DNA of 50,988 nt from Oscillospiraceae bacterium (GCA_902779945.1 CACZDN010000007.1:1-50988); one strand, 5' to 3'. Counted from the first letter of the stretch, positions 23,469 to 32,951 are shown. Made by a program: numbers and translations. Notes: generated by a model not told the origin, from the sequence alone.

Positions 23469-24442
23469 GTCGCCCCCTCCTTCCCCGCGAGGAAACAGCG
23501 GACGGCGTGGCCGGGCTCCGTCTCCGCAAGCGGCGGGATCTCATTTTCGCAGCGCGCAGGACATGACGGGCAGCGCATCAAAAAGCTGCATCCCGCCGGC
23601 AGGCGCAGCAGGTTCGGCACCACGCCGGGGATGGTTTCAAGCGTTTCGGCGCCCTCCCGCAGGGAGGCGACGGAACGGAAAAGGCCCCGGGTATAGGGGT
23701 GCTGAGGCCGGTCGAAGATCACGCCGGTCCCGGCCTGCTCGACGATGCGCCCGGCATACATGACATAGACATAGTCGCACACGCGCGCGATGACGCCCAG
23801 ATCGTGGCTGATGAGCAGCACGCTTACGCCCGCATCCCGCAGACGCTCGAGAAGCTTCAGAATCTGCGCCTCCACGGTCACGTCGAGCGCTGTGGTCGGC
23901 TCGTCCGCGATGAGGAGCTTCGGCCTGCACACGGCGGCCATCGCGATCAGGACGCGCTGGCGCAGGCCGCCGGAGAGCTCGTGCGGATAGCAGTCGTACC
24001 GGGCTTCCGGCTCCGGGATCTCCACCTCGCGGAAGATCGCCAGCGTCTTCGCCCTCGCCTCTGCGCGGGAGCAGCCTGTGTGCAGACGCACGGCCTCCGC
24101 CACCTGTCTGCCGACCTTCATCACCGGGTTCAGGCTGCTCATCGGCTCCTGAAAGATCATGGAGATCTCCGCGCCCCGCAGCTTCCGCCGCTCCTTCTCA
24201 GGCAGGGACGTGAGCTCACGCCCGTCCAGCGTCACGGAGCCGCCGGTGATTTTTCCGGGGCTGCGCACAAGGCCCATGACGGCCCTCGCGGTCATACTCT
24301 TGCCGCAGCCGGATTCTCCCACGACGCCGACGATACTGCCCTGCGGGATCTTCAGGGATACGTCGTCCACAGGTCGGACCGCGCCCTTTGCCGTCTGAAA
24401 GCAGACCGTGAGGCCGCGGACCTCCAGGGTGTTGTGTTCCAT
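23465..24442 (-). CDS. dppD: Oligopeptide/dipeptide ABC transporter ATP-binding protein (DppD-like)
   Basis: 325 residues. Walker A GESGCGKS, Q-loop MIFQEPMSSLNP, signature LSGGLRQR, Walker B LLIADEP and H-switch SHDLG. The oligo_HPY tail carries a Cys cluster (CSFLMRCPSCPARC) like its partner. GLRQRV in place of GMRQRV is ordinary variation. It starts 12 bases after the DppC stop and overlaps dppF. Confidence 0.92.
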   Translation of the reverse strand: MEHNTLEVRGLTVCFQTAKGAVRPVDDVSLKIPQGSIVGVVGESGCGKSMTARAVMGLVRSPGKITGGSVTLDGRELTSLPEKERRKLRGAEISMIFQEPMSSLNPVMKVGRQVAEAVRLHTGCSRAEARAKTLAIFREVEIPEPEARYDCYPHELSGGLRQRVLIAMAAVCRPKLLIADEPTTALDVTVEAQILKLLERLRDAGVSVLLISHDLGVIARVCDYVYVMYAGRIVEQAGTGVIFDRPQHPYTRGLFRSVASLREGAETLETIPGVVPNLLRLPAGCSFLMRCPSCPARCENEIPPLAETEPGHAVRCFLAGKEGAT

Positions 24443-24454
24443 CGTCGTCTCCTG

Positions 24455-25369
24455 TCACTGTTTTCTCTGCCGGGGGTCCAGCACGTCCAGCAGGCCGTTG
24501 CCCAGGAAATTGAACGCCAGCACGATCAGCATGATCGCCGCGCCCGGCGCAAAGCACAGCCAGGGCGCGCTGTACAGATACTGTCTGCCGGTGTTGATCA
24601 TAAGGCCCCAGGAGGCGTTCGGCGGCTGGATGCCGAGTCCGAGAAAGCTCAGGCTGCTCTCCGTCAGGATCGAGGCCGGGATGTTCAGTGTAAACAGCAC
24701 CAGCAGGGTCGGCAGGCAGTTCGGCAGGATGTGCCGCCGCATGATCCTGCCCTCCGGCACGCCGATGACGCGGGCGGCCTCCACAAACTCGCTGCTTTTG
24801 AGCGCCAGCGTCCGGGAGCGCACCACGCGGGCGACGTTTGCCCAGTTGACGAGGGTGAGCGTCAGAAACACGTTGACGATCCCGCCGCCGAGGGAGTACA
24901 TGATCACCATGGCGAGAAGCATAGACGGAAACGCCAGCGTCACATCTGCCGCGCGCATGATGACAGCGTCGGCAAGCCCGCCCCGGTATCCGGCGATCAC
25001 GCCGAGCGCGGAGCCCAGGATCAGGCTCAAAAGCGCGGGCACCACGCCGATGAGCAGCGAGACGCGCGCGCCGTACAAAAGCCGTGTCAGCTCGTCCCGT
25101 CCCCCCTCGTCCGTGCCGAGAAGATGGTCCTGCGACGGGGGCGAGAGGCGGTGCATGAGATCCATGCCGTTCTCATCGTACGGCGTCAGCACCGGTGCGA
25201 GCAGGGACGCGAGGACCACCAGAACGATCAGGATGAAGGACAGGACGGCCGTCCTGTTCTCCCGCGCCATGCGGCGCATGAGATCCCAAAAGCGCTCCTC
25301 CTCGCAGAGCTGGCTTTGCAGGCGCAGGTCCGCCGTTTCCTCCGTTTTTCTGCGTTTTCCGGGCGGCAC
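24455..25369 (-). CDS. dppC: Oligopeptide/dipeptide ABC transporter permease (DppC-like)
   Basis: 304 residues. N-terminal OppC_N region with the first membrane helix (AVLSFILIVLVVLASLLAPV), a loop with HLLGTDEGGRD, then the permease core and the coupling EAARVIGVPEGRIMRRHILPN helix that contacts the ATPase. It pairs with DppB and starts 3 bases after its stop. Confidence 0.92.
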   Translation of the reverse strand: MPPGKRRKTEETADLRLQSQLCEEERFWDLMRRMARENRTAVLSFILIVLVVLASLLAPVLTPYDENGMDLMHRLSPPSQDHLLGTDEGGRDELTRLLYGARVSLLIGVVPALLSLILGSALGVIAGYRGGLADAVIMRAADVTLAFPSMLLAMVIMYSLGGGIVNVFLTLTLVNWANVARVVRSRTLALKSSEFVEAARVIGVPEGRIMRRHILPNCLPTLLVLFTLNIPASILTESSLSFLGLGIQPPNASWGLMINTGRQYLYSAPWLCFAPGAAIMLIVLAFNFLGNGLLDVLDPRQRKQ

Positions 25370-25372
25370 GGT

Positions 25373-26296
25373 TCAGCCCTCCTTCCGTATCCGCGGGTCC
25401 AGCACGGAATACAGGCAGTCGGCCAGCAGGCTCCCGAGTATCACGACCGAGGTCGCGAGCAGCGAGGTCCCCTGCAGCAGCGGGATGTCCCGTCCGGAGA
25501 TCGCCTGCACCATCAGGCGGCCAACGCCGTTGATGGAGAAGACGGTCTCGGTGATCACCGCGCCGGACAGGAGGCCCGAGAACTGAATGGCCATCAGCGT
25601 CAGCACCGGCAGCATGGCGTTTCGCAGGGCGTGACGCACAAGAACGCCGAAACGGCCCAGGCCTTTTGCCCGGGCTGTCTCGATATAATCCTCCTGCAGC
25701 GTCTCCAGAAGCGAGGTCCGGGTCATCTGCGCCACCTGCCCGGCGGAGTTCCAGCCGAGGGCTGCAGCCGGAAGGACGAAGCCCCTCCAGCTGTCCGTGC
25801 CGGAGATTGGGAACCATTTGAGCTTGAACGCGAGGACGTATTGCAGGAACATGGCCGCCATGAATACCGGCAGGGAGATTCCGAGCAGTGAGAAGCCCAG
25901 GAACAGCCGGTCCGGCAGGCGGTTTTTGCTCACAGCGCAAACAAGCCCGCAGGCGACGCCCAGAATCCAGGCGAAGAGCGCCGCGAACAGCGCAAGGTAC
26001 AGGGTGTTCCGAAAGGCGCTTTTGAGCAGCAGGGACACAGGCTTTCCCAGGGAATAGCTGGTCCCGAAGTCCCCTCTGAGCGCGGAGGAGAGATAGCGGA
26101 GAAACTGGCGGTGCATCGGCTGATCCAGTCCGAGCTCCGCGGTCATGCGGGCCACGGTGGCGGCGTCCGCGTGCTCCCCCATCATGGTCTCGATCGGGTT
26201 GCCGGGGACGACACGCAGCATGACGAACGTCAGCAGGACGACGCCGACCAGGACGATCAGCGCCTGCAGAAAGCGCTGCGCAATGCTGCGTCTCAT
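25373..26296 (-). CDS. dppB: Oligopeptide/dipeptide ABC transporter permease (DppB-like)
   Basis: 307 residues. Standard DppB opening: a membrane helix, then RVVPGNPIE and the MMGEHAD region; the coupling loop reads ARAKGLGRFGVLVRHALRN. Six membrane helices expected. ATG 26296 overlaps the stop of the binding-protein gene (ATGA), so expression is coupled. Confidence 0.92.
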   Translation of the reverse strand: MRRSIAQRFLQALIVLVGVVLLTFVMLRVVPGNPIETMMGEHADAATVARMTAELGLDQPMHRQFLRYLSSALRGDFGTSYSLGKPVSLLLKSAFRNTLYLALFAALFAWILGVACGLVCAVSKNRLPDRLFLGFSLLGISLPVFMAAMFLQYVLAFKLKWFPISGTDSWRGFVLPAAALGWNSAGQVAQMTRTSLLETLQEDYIETARAKGLGRFGVLVRHALRNAMLPVLTLMAIQFSGLLSGAVITETVFSINGVGRLMVQAISGRDIPLLQGTSLLATSVVILGSLLADCLYSVLDPRIRKEG

Positions 26297-27876
26297 CTCA
26301 GCACAACGTCAGCCGCGTAGAAGTCGGCAAAGCCGGCCCACTGGGGTGTGAAGGACTCCACCCTGTCGCCCAGGCACCAGAGGTGCAGGCCCACACAGAA
26401 CGGGATCCATGCCGCGTCGTCCGCGATCAGCTTTTTCTCCAGCGCCTGATACTCGCTCATGCGCGCCGCGTCGTCCGCGATGGCGCGCGCCGCGGCTACG
26501 CGGGCGATGACGTCCGCGTCGGAATAATTGATGCTGCGCGCCTTCGTGCTCTCCGCGCTGCCGAAGAAGGTGTACATGATGTTCGCCGGGTCGTTGTAGT
26601 CCATACCCCATCTGGCCACGAAGGAATCCATCTCGCCGCTGGAGCGTTTGGCGAGCCAGGAGGAGTGGTCATAGCTCACAACGGTTGCCTCGATGCCGAT
26701 TCTCCTGAGTGAATCGCTGATGAAGGCATAGATGAGCTGGGTGCTGGTGTTGGCGGTGGAATCCATGGAGAGCTCAAATCTGATCTCGCCGTCCTTGCAG
26801 CCGGCCTCCCGCAGCAGCGCTCTGGCGCCGTCCGGGTCAAAGGCAAAGCCCTCGAGCGCGTCGTTATGTCCCCACACGCCGTTGGGGATGACGCCGTTTT
26901 CCTTCACGGCGTCTCCCATGAAGACGCCCTGGATGATCTGGTCTCTGTCGATCGCCATGCCGATGGCCTTGCGGACTCTCACATCCCGGAGCCAGGGGGT
27001 GTTCTCGTTCATGATCAGATAGATCATGCCCACGTTCGGAGTGCTGACGATGCGGGCGGACGGGTCCGCCTTATAGGTGGAGGCGACGACCGCGCTGTCC
27101 TGGCTCTGCAGGTCGATGATGTCGAGCTCCCCGTTCTGGAACATGAGGTTCTGACTCATCGCGTCCGGGATGGTCTTCACGATCAGCTTTTTCACGCTGG
27201 GCTCCGCACCCCAGTATTTTTCGTTGTACACGAGGGTGTAGTGGTCGTTCGACACCCACTCCGTCACACGATAGGGGCCGGTGCCGACGGTGTCCGCCGG
27301 TTCCTTGCCGAAGGCCTTCACGTCCGCCATGGTCTCCGCGTCCACGATGGACATGGCGGGCGCCGAGAGCTCCGCCAGGAAGCCCGCGTTCGGCGAAGCC
27401 AGCGTTACGGAGAAGTGCGTGTCGTCCGTGACCCGGAAGCCCTCGAGGACGTCCGCTTCCCCGTTCATCACAGCCTCGCCGCCGACGATCTCCAGCGGGA
27501 TCTCCGTATTCTCCCGGGCCGCCTTCAAAAGACGCTCAAAGCTGTACTGCACGTCAGACGCGGTCAGCGCGCTGCCGTTAGAGAACACGACGCCGCCGCG
27601 CAGCGTGAAGTCATAGGTCAGACCGTCCTCGCTGACGCTGTAGTCCGTCACAAGGCTCTTCACGATCTCCGAGGAGCCGCCGGCGGGCCGTGTCTCAAAC
27701 AGGCGGTCAAATACGTTCATCGGGATGAGATAGTCGTCTGTGGTCTCCGTCACGTCCATGGTGGAGATGTCATAGAGGACCGCGGTACGCAGGAGACCGG
27801 GCTCCGCACTGTCCGCAAAGGCGGGGAAGCAGGGCAGCAGGGCGACTGTCAGCAGCAGCGCAAGGATTCTTTTCAT
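26293..27876 (-). CDS. dppA: Peptide ABC transporter substrate-binding protein (DppA/SBP_bac_5)
   Basis: 527 residues, normal family length. Signal peptide MKRILALLLTVALLPC then FPAFA, with likely cleavage before DSAEPG. There is no lipobox, which is unusual for a Gram-positive binding protein. SBP_bac_5 features include YDFTLRGGVVFSNGSALTASD-type segments and VGTGPYRVTEW. ATG at 27876 is chosen because the signal peptide begins there; the longer open frame upstream overlaps the phosphodiesterase gene and has no coding logic. Only 53 bases separate it from that gene, with no terminator, so readthrough is likely. Ligands may be peptides; nickel or sugars cannot be excluded. Confidence 0.9.
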   Translation of the reverse strand: MKRILALLLTVALLPCFPAFADSAEPGLLRTAVLYDISTMDVTETTDDYLIPMNVFDRLFETRPAGGSSEIVKSLVTDYSVSEDGLTYDFTLRGGVVFSNGSALTASDVQYSFERLLKAARENTEIPLEIVGGEAVMNGEADVLEGFRVTDDTHFSVTLASPNAGFLAELSAPAMSIVDAETMADVKAFGKEPADTVGTGPYRVTEWVSNDHYTLVYNEKYWGAEPSVKKLIVKTIPDAMSQNLMFQNGELDIIDLQSQDSAVVASTYKADPSARIVSTPNVGMIYLIMNENTPWLRDVRVRKAIGMAIDRDQIIQGVFMGDAVKENGVIPNGVWGHNDALEGFAFDPDGARALLREAGCKDGEIRFELSMDSTANTSTQLIYAFISDSLRRIGIEATVVSYDHSSWLAKRSSGEMDSFVARWGMDYNDPANIMYTFFGSAESTKARSINYSDADVIARVAAARAIADDAARMSEYQALEKKLIADDAAWIPFCVGLHLWCLGDRVESFTPQWAGFADFYAADVVLR

Positions 27877-27929
27877 GAGCAGGTCCGTCCTTTTCCAGAT
27901 TGTAGATTGATTACTGACTGTCCGCGGGG

Positions 27930-30900
27930 CTACTGCCCGCGGCAGAGGGTATCGGCCCGCGCGAAGACGGAGGCCACGCTCCCGCTGCCGTCGTACTTCG
28001 CCATGCCGCAGACGACCGCCGGGCCGCTCTCCCGGCTGCTGTCCTCCAGCGCGGCCACAAGCTCGTCCACATGCTCGAAATCGTGTCCCTGCGCGATGGC
28101 GGCGAACTGATCCCCCGCCACGCGGAACACCGGGCTGTGCTTGAAGGTTTCGCAGATAAGTGCACAGGCCGCGCGGATCAGCCTGTTGCCCTCCTCGTGG
28201 CCCTGCTCGGCGTTGACCTGTCCCAGATCCCGCACGCGGCAGAGCGCGATGGCGTAGCGGACGGCCTGGCCGCACTCGATCCGCCGGTTCAGTGTCTCGG
28301 TCATGTTTTCGTATGCCGTCTTGTTTTTCACGCCGGTGAGGGTGTCGAGATTTGCGCGGCTGCGCGCCGCGGCGAGCTTGCGCTCATAATCCTGCTCGCG
28401 CCGGACGAGATCGTCGACATTGTTTACGCCGACGATGATCTGCGGGCCGTCCTTCTCCTCCACGAGCGCGGCCTGGACCGTAACGTAGCAGGGCGCGCCG
28501 TCCAGGATCATCCGGTACTGTATGGAGAAGAGGCCCTTCTTTTCGATCTCCCCCATTACCCGATCCCGCGTCAGAAGCGTCTGGAACTTCTCGATATCCT
28601 CGGGAAAAATGTGTCTGACACTCTCCTTCCGGCACTGCGCCCAGAAATCGTCTCCCTCTTTATCGAGCTCGAGTCCGGCGTAGTCTTTGGTGGCGCTGTA
28701 CTCCACATAATGCCCCGTGGCGGGATCGACGGTATAGATGCAGATAAAGCCCTTTGTGAGCGCGTTGATGCGCGCATAGGTCGTCTGTTCCGCCTGGAGG
28801 CGCGCCATGGCCTCCTTCTGGCGCATCTGGGCGTCCACGTTGCTGATGCCGACGATGATGTGCGTCCCGTCGGTGTGCATACGCACCGCCTTCATGTTGA
28901 CGTAGACGGGCGCGCCGTCCATAATGAGGCGATAGGTCAGCGTAAAGGTGCCGTGCTCGTCGATGATCCTGACGATGTTCTCTTTTGTGAAGGCGCTGAC
29001 AAAATAGTCACGGTCCTCCTTGTAGATGAAAAGCTGCGCGTCCTCCTTGCTGGCGCGGAAGAAACCCGCGCCGCGCCGCTCCACCGCCAGATTCTCACGC
29101 CCGGCGTCCGGGGTGTACTCGATGAACTCCTCGCTCTCGAGATCGACGTAATAGAGGTTGAGATAGTCCGAGGACAGGGCGCGTGTGATGTCCGTGAAGC
29201 TTGCGCCGGTATCCTCCTTCTCCTCCATAATCGCCAGGACCGCGACGGCAATGGCCGCGGTGCCCGTGACGGGGTTGACGGCCACGCGCCGGATGAAGGA
29301 GTGGATCGTGGTCCTGTCGTCGATGGGCTCGTCCACCATGGCGCGGTTGCCGTCCTTGCTGCAGCGCAGCACCGCGCTCATAAAGGCGCCTCCGTACCCG
29401 TTCGGCATACCGGCGGTGTCAAGCTCCTCGTCATTCACGCTGACGCCGAAGAGGCGCATCATAAAATCGCGGTAGGACTTGTTGCAGCGGTTGTACTGCA
29501 CTTTGCTGCCGTTGACCTCCATGATGGACATCGGCAGAGTGTCAAAGTAGCGGCGGAGCGTATCGTCCTCATCGCCGGCGATGATGGCCACGTCATAGAG
29601 GTTGATCCGGCCGAGCGTCGCGTAGTATTCTGTCTCCGCCGGGTTTTCAAGGCGTATGTCCCTGCCGCTTGCGAGCAAGTCAAGGATCGTGTCAAACGAG
29701 ATCGGTTTGCTGTAATAGAAGCCCTGCGCCTTTGTGCATCCGATCTCCTGCAAAAATGCGATCTGCTCCGGCTTCTCCACGCCCTCGCACACGGTCTCGA
29801 CGCCAAGGCCGATGGCCATTTTGACAAGCTCCGTCAGGATGATCCGGCCCTCGTCGCCTCTGTCGAACTGCTGCATGAAGCGCATGTCCAGCTTGATGAG
29901 GTCAAAGTGGATGCTCTGCAGCACGTCCAGCGAGGAATAGCCGCTGCCGAAGTCGTCCATCCATACCTGAAAGCCCAGGCCCTGAAAGCGCTCCACCTGC
30001 TCCTTCATGAAATCAAAATTGCTGCCGATCACGCTCTCGGTGATCTCGATGGTCAGCAGGGAGCGGTCGATGCCCGCGTCGTCCACACGGCGGCGTATCT
30101 CCTCCACAATGTCACAGCTGTCAAAGTCCGAGCGCGAGAGGTTGACGGACTGGGGGATCAGGTACATCCCGGCCTCGGCCATCTTTTTGATCTTTTCCAG
30201 AACCTGCTCCACCACATAGAGATCGAGCTTGTAGATGAGTCTGGATTCCTCCAGCGCCGGGATAAACTCGGCCGGAGAGAGGAAGCCCTTGTCCGGGTCG
30301 ATCCAGCGGGACAGAGCCTCCTCATCACACACGCGGTCGTTGGCCACGCGGATGATGGCCTGGTAATAGACCTGGATCCACTTCTCCCTGATCGCCTTGT
30401 CAATATTTTCGATGATATACCGCTTTCGCTCCTCCTCGTCGGTGAGGTCCCGGCTGTAATAATTCACCGCCATGCCGTATATGCCGTCGAGCGCGTTGCA
30501 GGCGAGCTTTGCCCTGTCGCAGGCAACGCTTGTATGTATGCTCTCCGACTGCCGGAGATAGACGCCGACATGCAGCGGCAGCGTCTTGCCGCCGTTCATC
30601 TCCCCGCACGCCGAAAGCATGGACTGTATCTTGTCCTCCAGCCCCGTCTCCTCCGTCTGCACGGCGAAATGGTCCGCACCGATGCGGCAGCAGCGCTCGG
30701 CCCCGAAGATGTTGATGAGGATGCGCGCAAAGGCGCGCAGCAGCTTGTCCCCTTCCGCAAAGCCGTACCGCGTGTTGTAAAACTTCATGCCGCTGAAATC
30801 CATGTACAGCAGCGCGGGATTGTCGCCCTTCCTGCGGATCGACTCCTTGCCGGCCTCGGCAAGCTCGAAGAAATAGGTCATGCTGGGCAGGCCGGTCAGA

Positions 30901-31394
30901 TAGTCGTAGTAGCTGGCCCGCAGGATGCCCTCCTCATGCAGGGCATTGTTCAGGGATTCGCTGAGTCCCGTCCCTTCGGCGGCTTTCGTCTCTCTGTAAT
31001 TGCCCTCGTCCGAATACCAGATCTGCGCGAGGCGCACGCCCGTCTCCGTGTAAATATGCCTGCCGCTGGCATGGATGATGAGATAGCCGGACTCATTCTG
31101 CTTCTTGAGCCGGTACACGGACTCAAACCTGCCGCCTTCCCGCATGAAGCGATAGACCGCGTTGCCGAGTCTCGCCACATCATCGGGATGTACGTTCCGG
31201 TATGTATCGTGGTCCATGGCGGCATAGACCTTCGCGCGGTCATTGGAGCCGAGCAGTTCGCAAAAGCCTTTGGAGACGACAAGGGTCACAACGCTGTTGT
31301 CGACGAACTGAAAGACGGCAAAGGGTACCTCCATGCTCTCCATGAGGGCCTGGTCCCGCTCCGAAAAATGGTATCTGTCCTGATAGGATTCCAT
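27930..31394 (-). CDS. PAS-GGDEF-EAL-PAS-GGDEF protein, probable c-di-GMP phosphodiesterase
   Basis: 1154 residues, no membrane helix. 22-130 PAS; 160-310 degenerate GGDEF (CRIGADHFAV); 325-575 EAL with catalytic residues in place (EEALSRW at about 358-364, NLSR, IEITES, DDFGSGYSSL, IKLDMRF, EGVE); 590-720, 735-860 and 870-995 PAS-like units; 1010-1150 second degenerate GGDEF (RVAGDQF). Both GGDEF sites lack the key residues, while EAL looks active, so it should break down c-di-GMP, perhaps with GTP or PAS control. The middle PAS (YYVDLESEEFIEY) is closely related to units in the two other large signalling proteins here. ATG 31394 is preferred; an in-frame GTG lies nine bases upstream. Confidence 0.9.
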   Translation of the reverse strand: MESYQDRYHFSERDQALMESMEVPFAVFQFVDNSVVTLVVSKGFCELLGSNDRAKVYAAMDHDTYRNVHPDDVARLGNAVYRFMREGGRFESVYRLKKQNESGYLIIHASGRHIYTETGVRLAQIWYSDEGNYRETKAAEGTGLSESLNNALHEEGILRASYYDYLTGLPSMTYFFELAEAGKESIRRKGDNPALLYMDFSGMKFYNTRYGFAEGDKLLRAFARILINIFGAERCCRIGADHFAVQTEETGLEDKIQSMLSACGEMNGGKTLPLHVGVYLRQSESIHTSVACDRAKLACNALDGIYGMAVNYYSRDLTDEEERKRYIIENIDKAIREKWIQVYYQAIIRVANDRVCDEEALSRWIDPDKGFLSPAEFIPALEESRLIYKLDLYVVEQVLEKIKKMAEAGMYLIPQSVNLSRSDFDSCDIVEEIRRRVDDAGIDRSLLTIEITESVIGSNFDFMKEQVERFQGLGFQVWMDDFGSGYSSLDVLQSIHFDLIKLDMRFMQQFDRGDEGRIILTELVKMAIGLGVETVCEGVEKPEQIAFLQEIGCTKAQGFYYSKPISFDTILDLLASGRDIRLENPAETEYYATLGRINLYDVAIIAGDEDDTLRRYFDTLPMSIMEVNGSKVQYNRCNKSYRDFMMRLFGVSVNDEELDTAGMPNGYGGAFMSAVLRCSKDGNRAMVDEPIDDRTTIHSFIRRVAVNPVTGTAAIAVAVLAIMEEKEDTGASFTDITRALSSDYLNLYYVDLESEEFIEYTPDAGRENLAVERRGAGFFRASKEDAQLFIYKEDRDYFVSAFTKENIVRIIDEHGTFTLTYRLIMDGAPVYVNMKAVRMHTDGTHIIVGISNVDAQMRQKEAMARLQAEQTTYARINALTKGFICIYTVDPATGHYVEYSATKDYAGLELDKEGDDFWAQCRKESVRHIFPEDIEKFQTLLTRDRVMGEIEKKGLFSIQYRMILDGAPCYVTVQAALVEEKDGPQIIVGVNNVDDLVRREQDYERKLAAARSRANLDTLTGVKNKTAYENMTETLNRRIECGQAVRYAIALCRVRDLGQVNAEQGHEEGNRLIRAACALICETFKHSPVFRVAGDQFAAIAQGHDFEHVDELVAALEDSSRESGPAVVCGMAKYDGSGSVASVFARADTLCRGQ

Positions 31395-31512
31395 CTTGTT
31401 CACGGCCTTTCTGTCTCAACTGTTCAAATATCAACGCCATGTCGGTGAAAAGTGCGCCGACCGGATAATTTACCATATATTGTATAACGCCCGTGCATTT
31501 TGTTGTTTATTT

Positions 31513-31542
31513 AGTATATCATGTCCTACACATAATTGCCAG
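31513..31542 (-). promoter_or_regulatory. Candidate promoter of the phosphodiesterase-dpp operon
   Basis: Minus strand CTGGCA (31537-31542), 18 bases, TATACT (31513-31518). The -35 is a 4/6 match. Leader about 110 bases. Confidence 0.4.
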
Positions 31543-31654
31543 ACCCAAAAGTAAAAATTATCGTCGCTGACAGGCTCCCGCAGATAAACTGGCTGTGGAA
31601 ATCTGTCGAAAGACGTTGTATAATGGGTTTATCAAAAGCCGGAAGGTGGAGCTC

Positions 31655-32932
31655 ATGAAGAGAGACAGCATCATTTATCAGGCCTGCCTGGATACTCTGC
31701 GGCGCGAGCTGGTATGCGCCATGGGGTGCACGGAGCCGATCGCGCTCGCCTACTGCGCCGCCGTCGCCCGTGCCGCGCTCGGGGCCACACCGGAGCGGAT
31801 CGCGGTGGAGGCCAGCGGCAACATCATCAAGAACGTCAAGAGCGTCGTCGTACCCAACACCGGCGGCAGGCGGGGCATCGCGGCGGCGGTATGCGCCGGG
31901 GCGCTCGGCGGCGACGAAAGCGCCGGGCTGGAGGTGATTTCGCATATCAGTGAGGAGGCAAAGGCGGCGCTGGGCGCGTACATCGAGAACACGCCGGTCG
32001 AGCTGACGCCGCTCAGCTCGGAGCACCTGCTGGATATGATCGTCACGGTGTACAGGGGATCGTCCCGGGCGAAGGTGCGCATCACGGATGAGCATACCCA
32101 TATCGTGCTGATCGAGCGCGACGGGGTGATCCTGCATCAGGAGGAGACACAGGCCGCGGCTGGGACAGAGTCTTCGTCCGGCGATTCGCTCCTCAGCGTA
32201 GAGAATATCTGCGACTTTGCCTGCACCTGCGAGCTGGAGGATGTGCGCCCCATTCTGGACCGCCAGATCGAGCTGAACACCGCCATCGCCGAGGAGGGCC
32301 TGCGCCGCGATTACGGGGCCAACATCGGGAAGGTGCTTCTGAAAACCGGAAACGATCTGAAAACCCGCGCCAGGGCCTTCGCCGCGGCAGGTTCGGACGC
32401 GCGCATGAACGGCTCCTCGATGCCCGTGGTGATCTGCTCCGGCAGCGGGAACCAGGGGATGACCGCCTCTCTGCCCGTCATCGTCTATGCCGAGGGGCTG
32501 GGCGCGAGCAGAGAACAGCTCTATCGCGCGCTGCTGATCTCCAACCTTGTCACGATCCACGCCAAGTCCAGCATCGGCCGCCTGTCCGCCTACTGCGGCG
32601 CGGTCAGCGCCGGGGCAGGCGCCGGGGCCGGGATCGCCTGGCTCCACGGCGGCGGCGTGCGCGAAATCGCCCACACGATCGTGAACGCGCTGGCCATCAC
32701 GTCGGGCATCGTCTGTGACGGGGCGAAGTCCTCCTGCGCGGCCAAAATCGCCATGGCGGTGGAGGCCGGCATCTTCGGCTACGAGATGTTCCGGAACGGT
32801 CAGCAGTTTTACGCGGGCGACGGGCTGGTGGTCAAGGGTGTCGAAAACTCCCTGGCCAACTTCGGCCGTCTCGGCCGCATCGGTATGCGCGAGACCGACC
32901 ACGAGATCATCCGTATGATGACGGAGTGCTGA
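31655..32932 (+). CDS. cyuA: L-cysteine desulfidase (CyuA/UPF0597 family)
   Basis: 425 residues. Breaks L-cysteine to pyruvate, ammonia and sulfide with a [4Fe-4S] cluster. The three cluster cysteines known from the Methanocaldococcus enzyme have counterparts here: C25 in MGCTEP, one in the SAYCGAVSAGAGAGAG segment and one in DGAKSSC. The SGSGNQG loop is intact. ATG 31655 is chosen because GGAGCTC precedes it and Cys25 then falls at the exact family position; 20 in-frame codons upstream are non-coding. Single gene, divergent from the phosphodiesterase, closed by the terminator at 32952. Serine dehydratase alpha-type enzymes are related but differ in the N-terminal motif. Confidence 0.9.
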   Translation: MKRDSIIYQACLDTLRRELVCAMGCTEPIALAYCAAVARAALGATPERIAVEASGNIIKNVKSVVVPNTGGRRGIAAAVCAGALGGDESAGLEVISHISEEAKAALGAYIENTPVELTPLSSEHLLDMIVTVYRGSSRAKVRITDEHTHIVLIERDGVILHQEETQAAAGTESSSGDSLLSVENICDFACTCELEDVRPILDRQIELNTAIAEEGLRRDYGANIGKVLLKTGNDLKTRARAFAAAGSDARMNGSSMPVVICSGSGNQGMTASLPVIVYAEGLGASREQLYRALLISNLVTIHAKSSIGRLSAYCGAVSAGAGAGAGIAWLHGGGVREIAHTIVNALAITSGIVCDGAKSSCAAKIAMAVEAGIFGYEMFRNGQQFYAGDGLVVKGVENSLANFGRLGRIGMRETDHEIIRMMTEC

Positions 32933-32951
32933 GCGCGGCGTACACCGGAAC

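Noticed and set aside
23699-25891. 730-codon plus-strand open frame across dppD, dppC and dppB
   Set aside because: Runs antisense to three certain transporter genes; composition typical of a shadow frame.
27877-28275. N-terminal extension of the DppA frame
   Set aside because: Overlaps the phosphodiesterase gene and has Arg/Pro/Gly shadow composition; the signal peptide starts at 27876.
28071-31448. 1125-codon open frame on the plus strand across the phosphodiesterase gene
   Set aside because: Full-length shadow of a high-GC gene; the minus strand holds clear EAL and PAS motifs.
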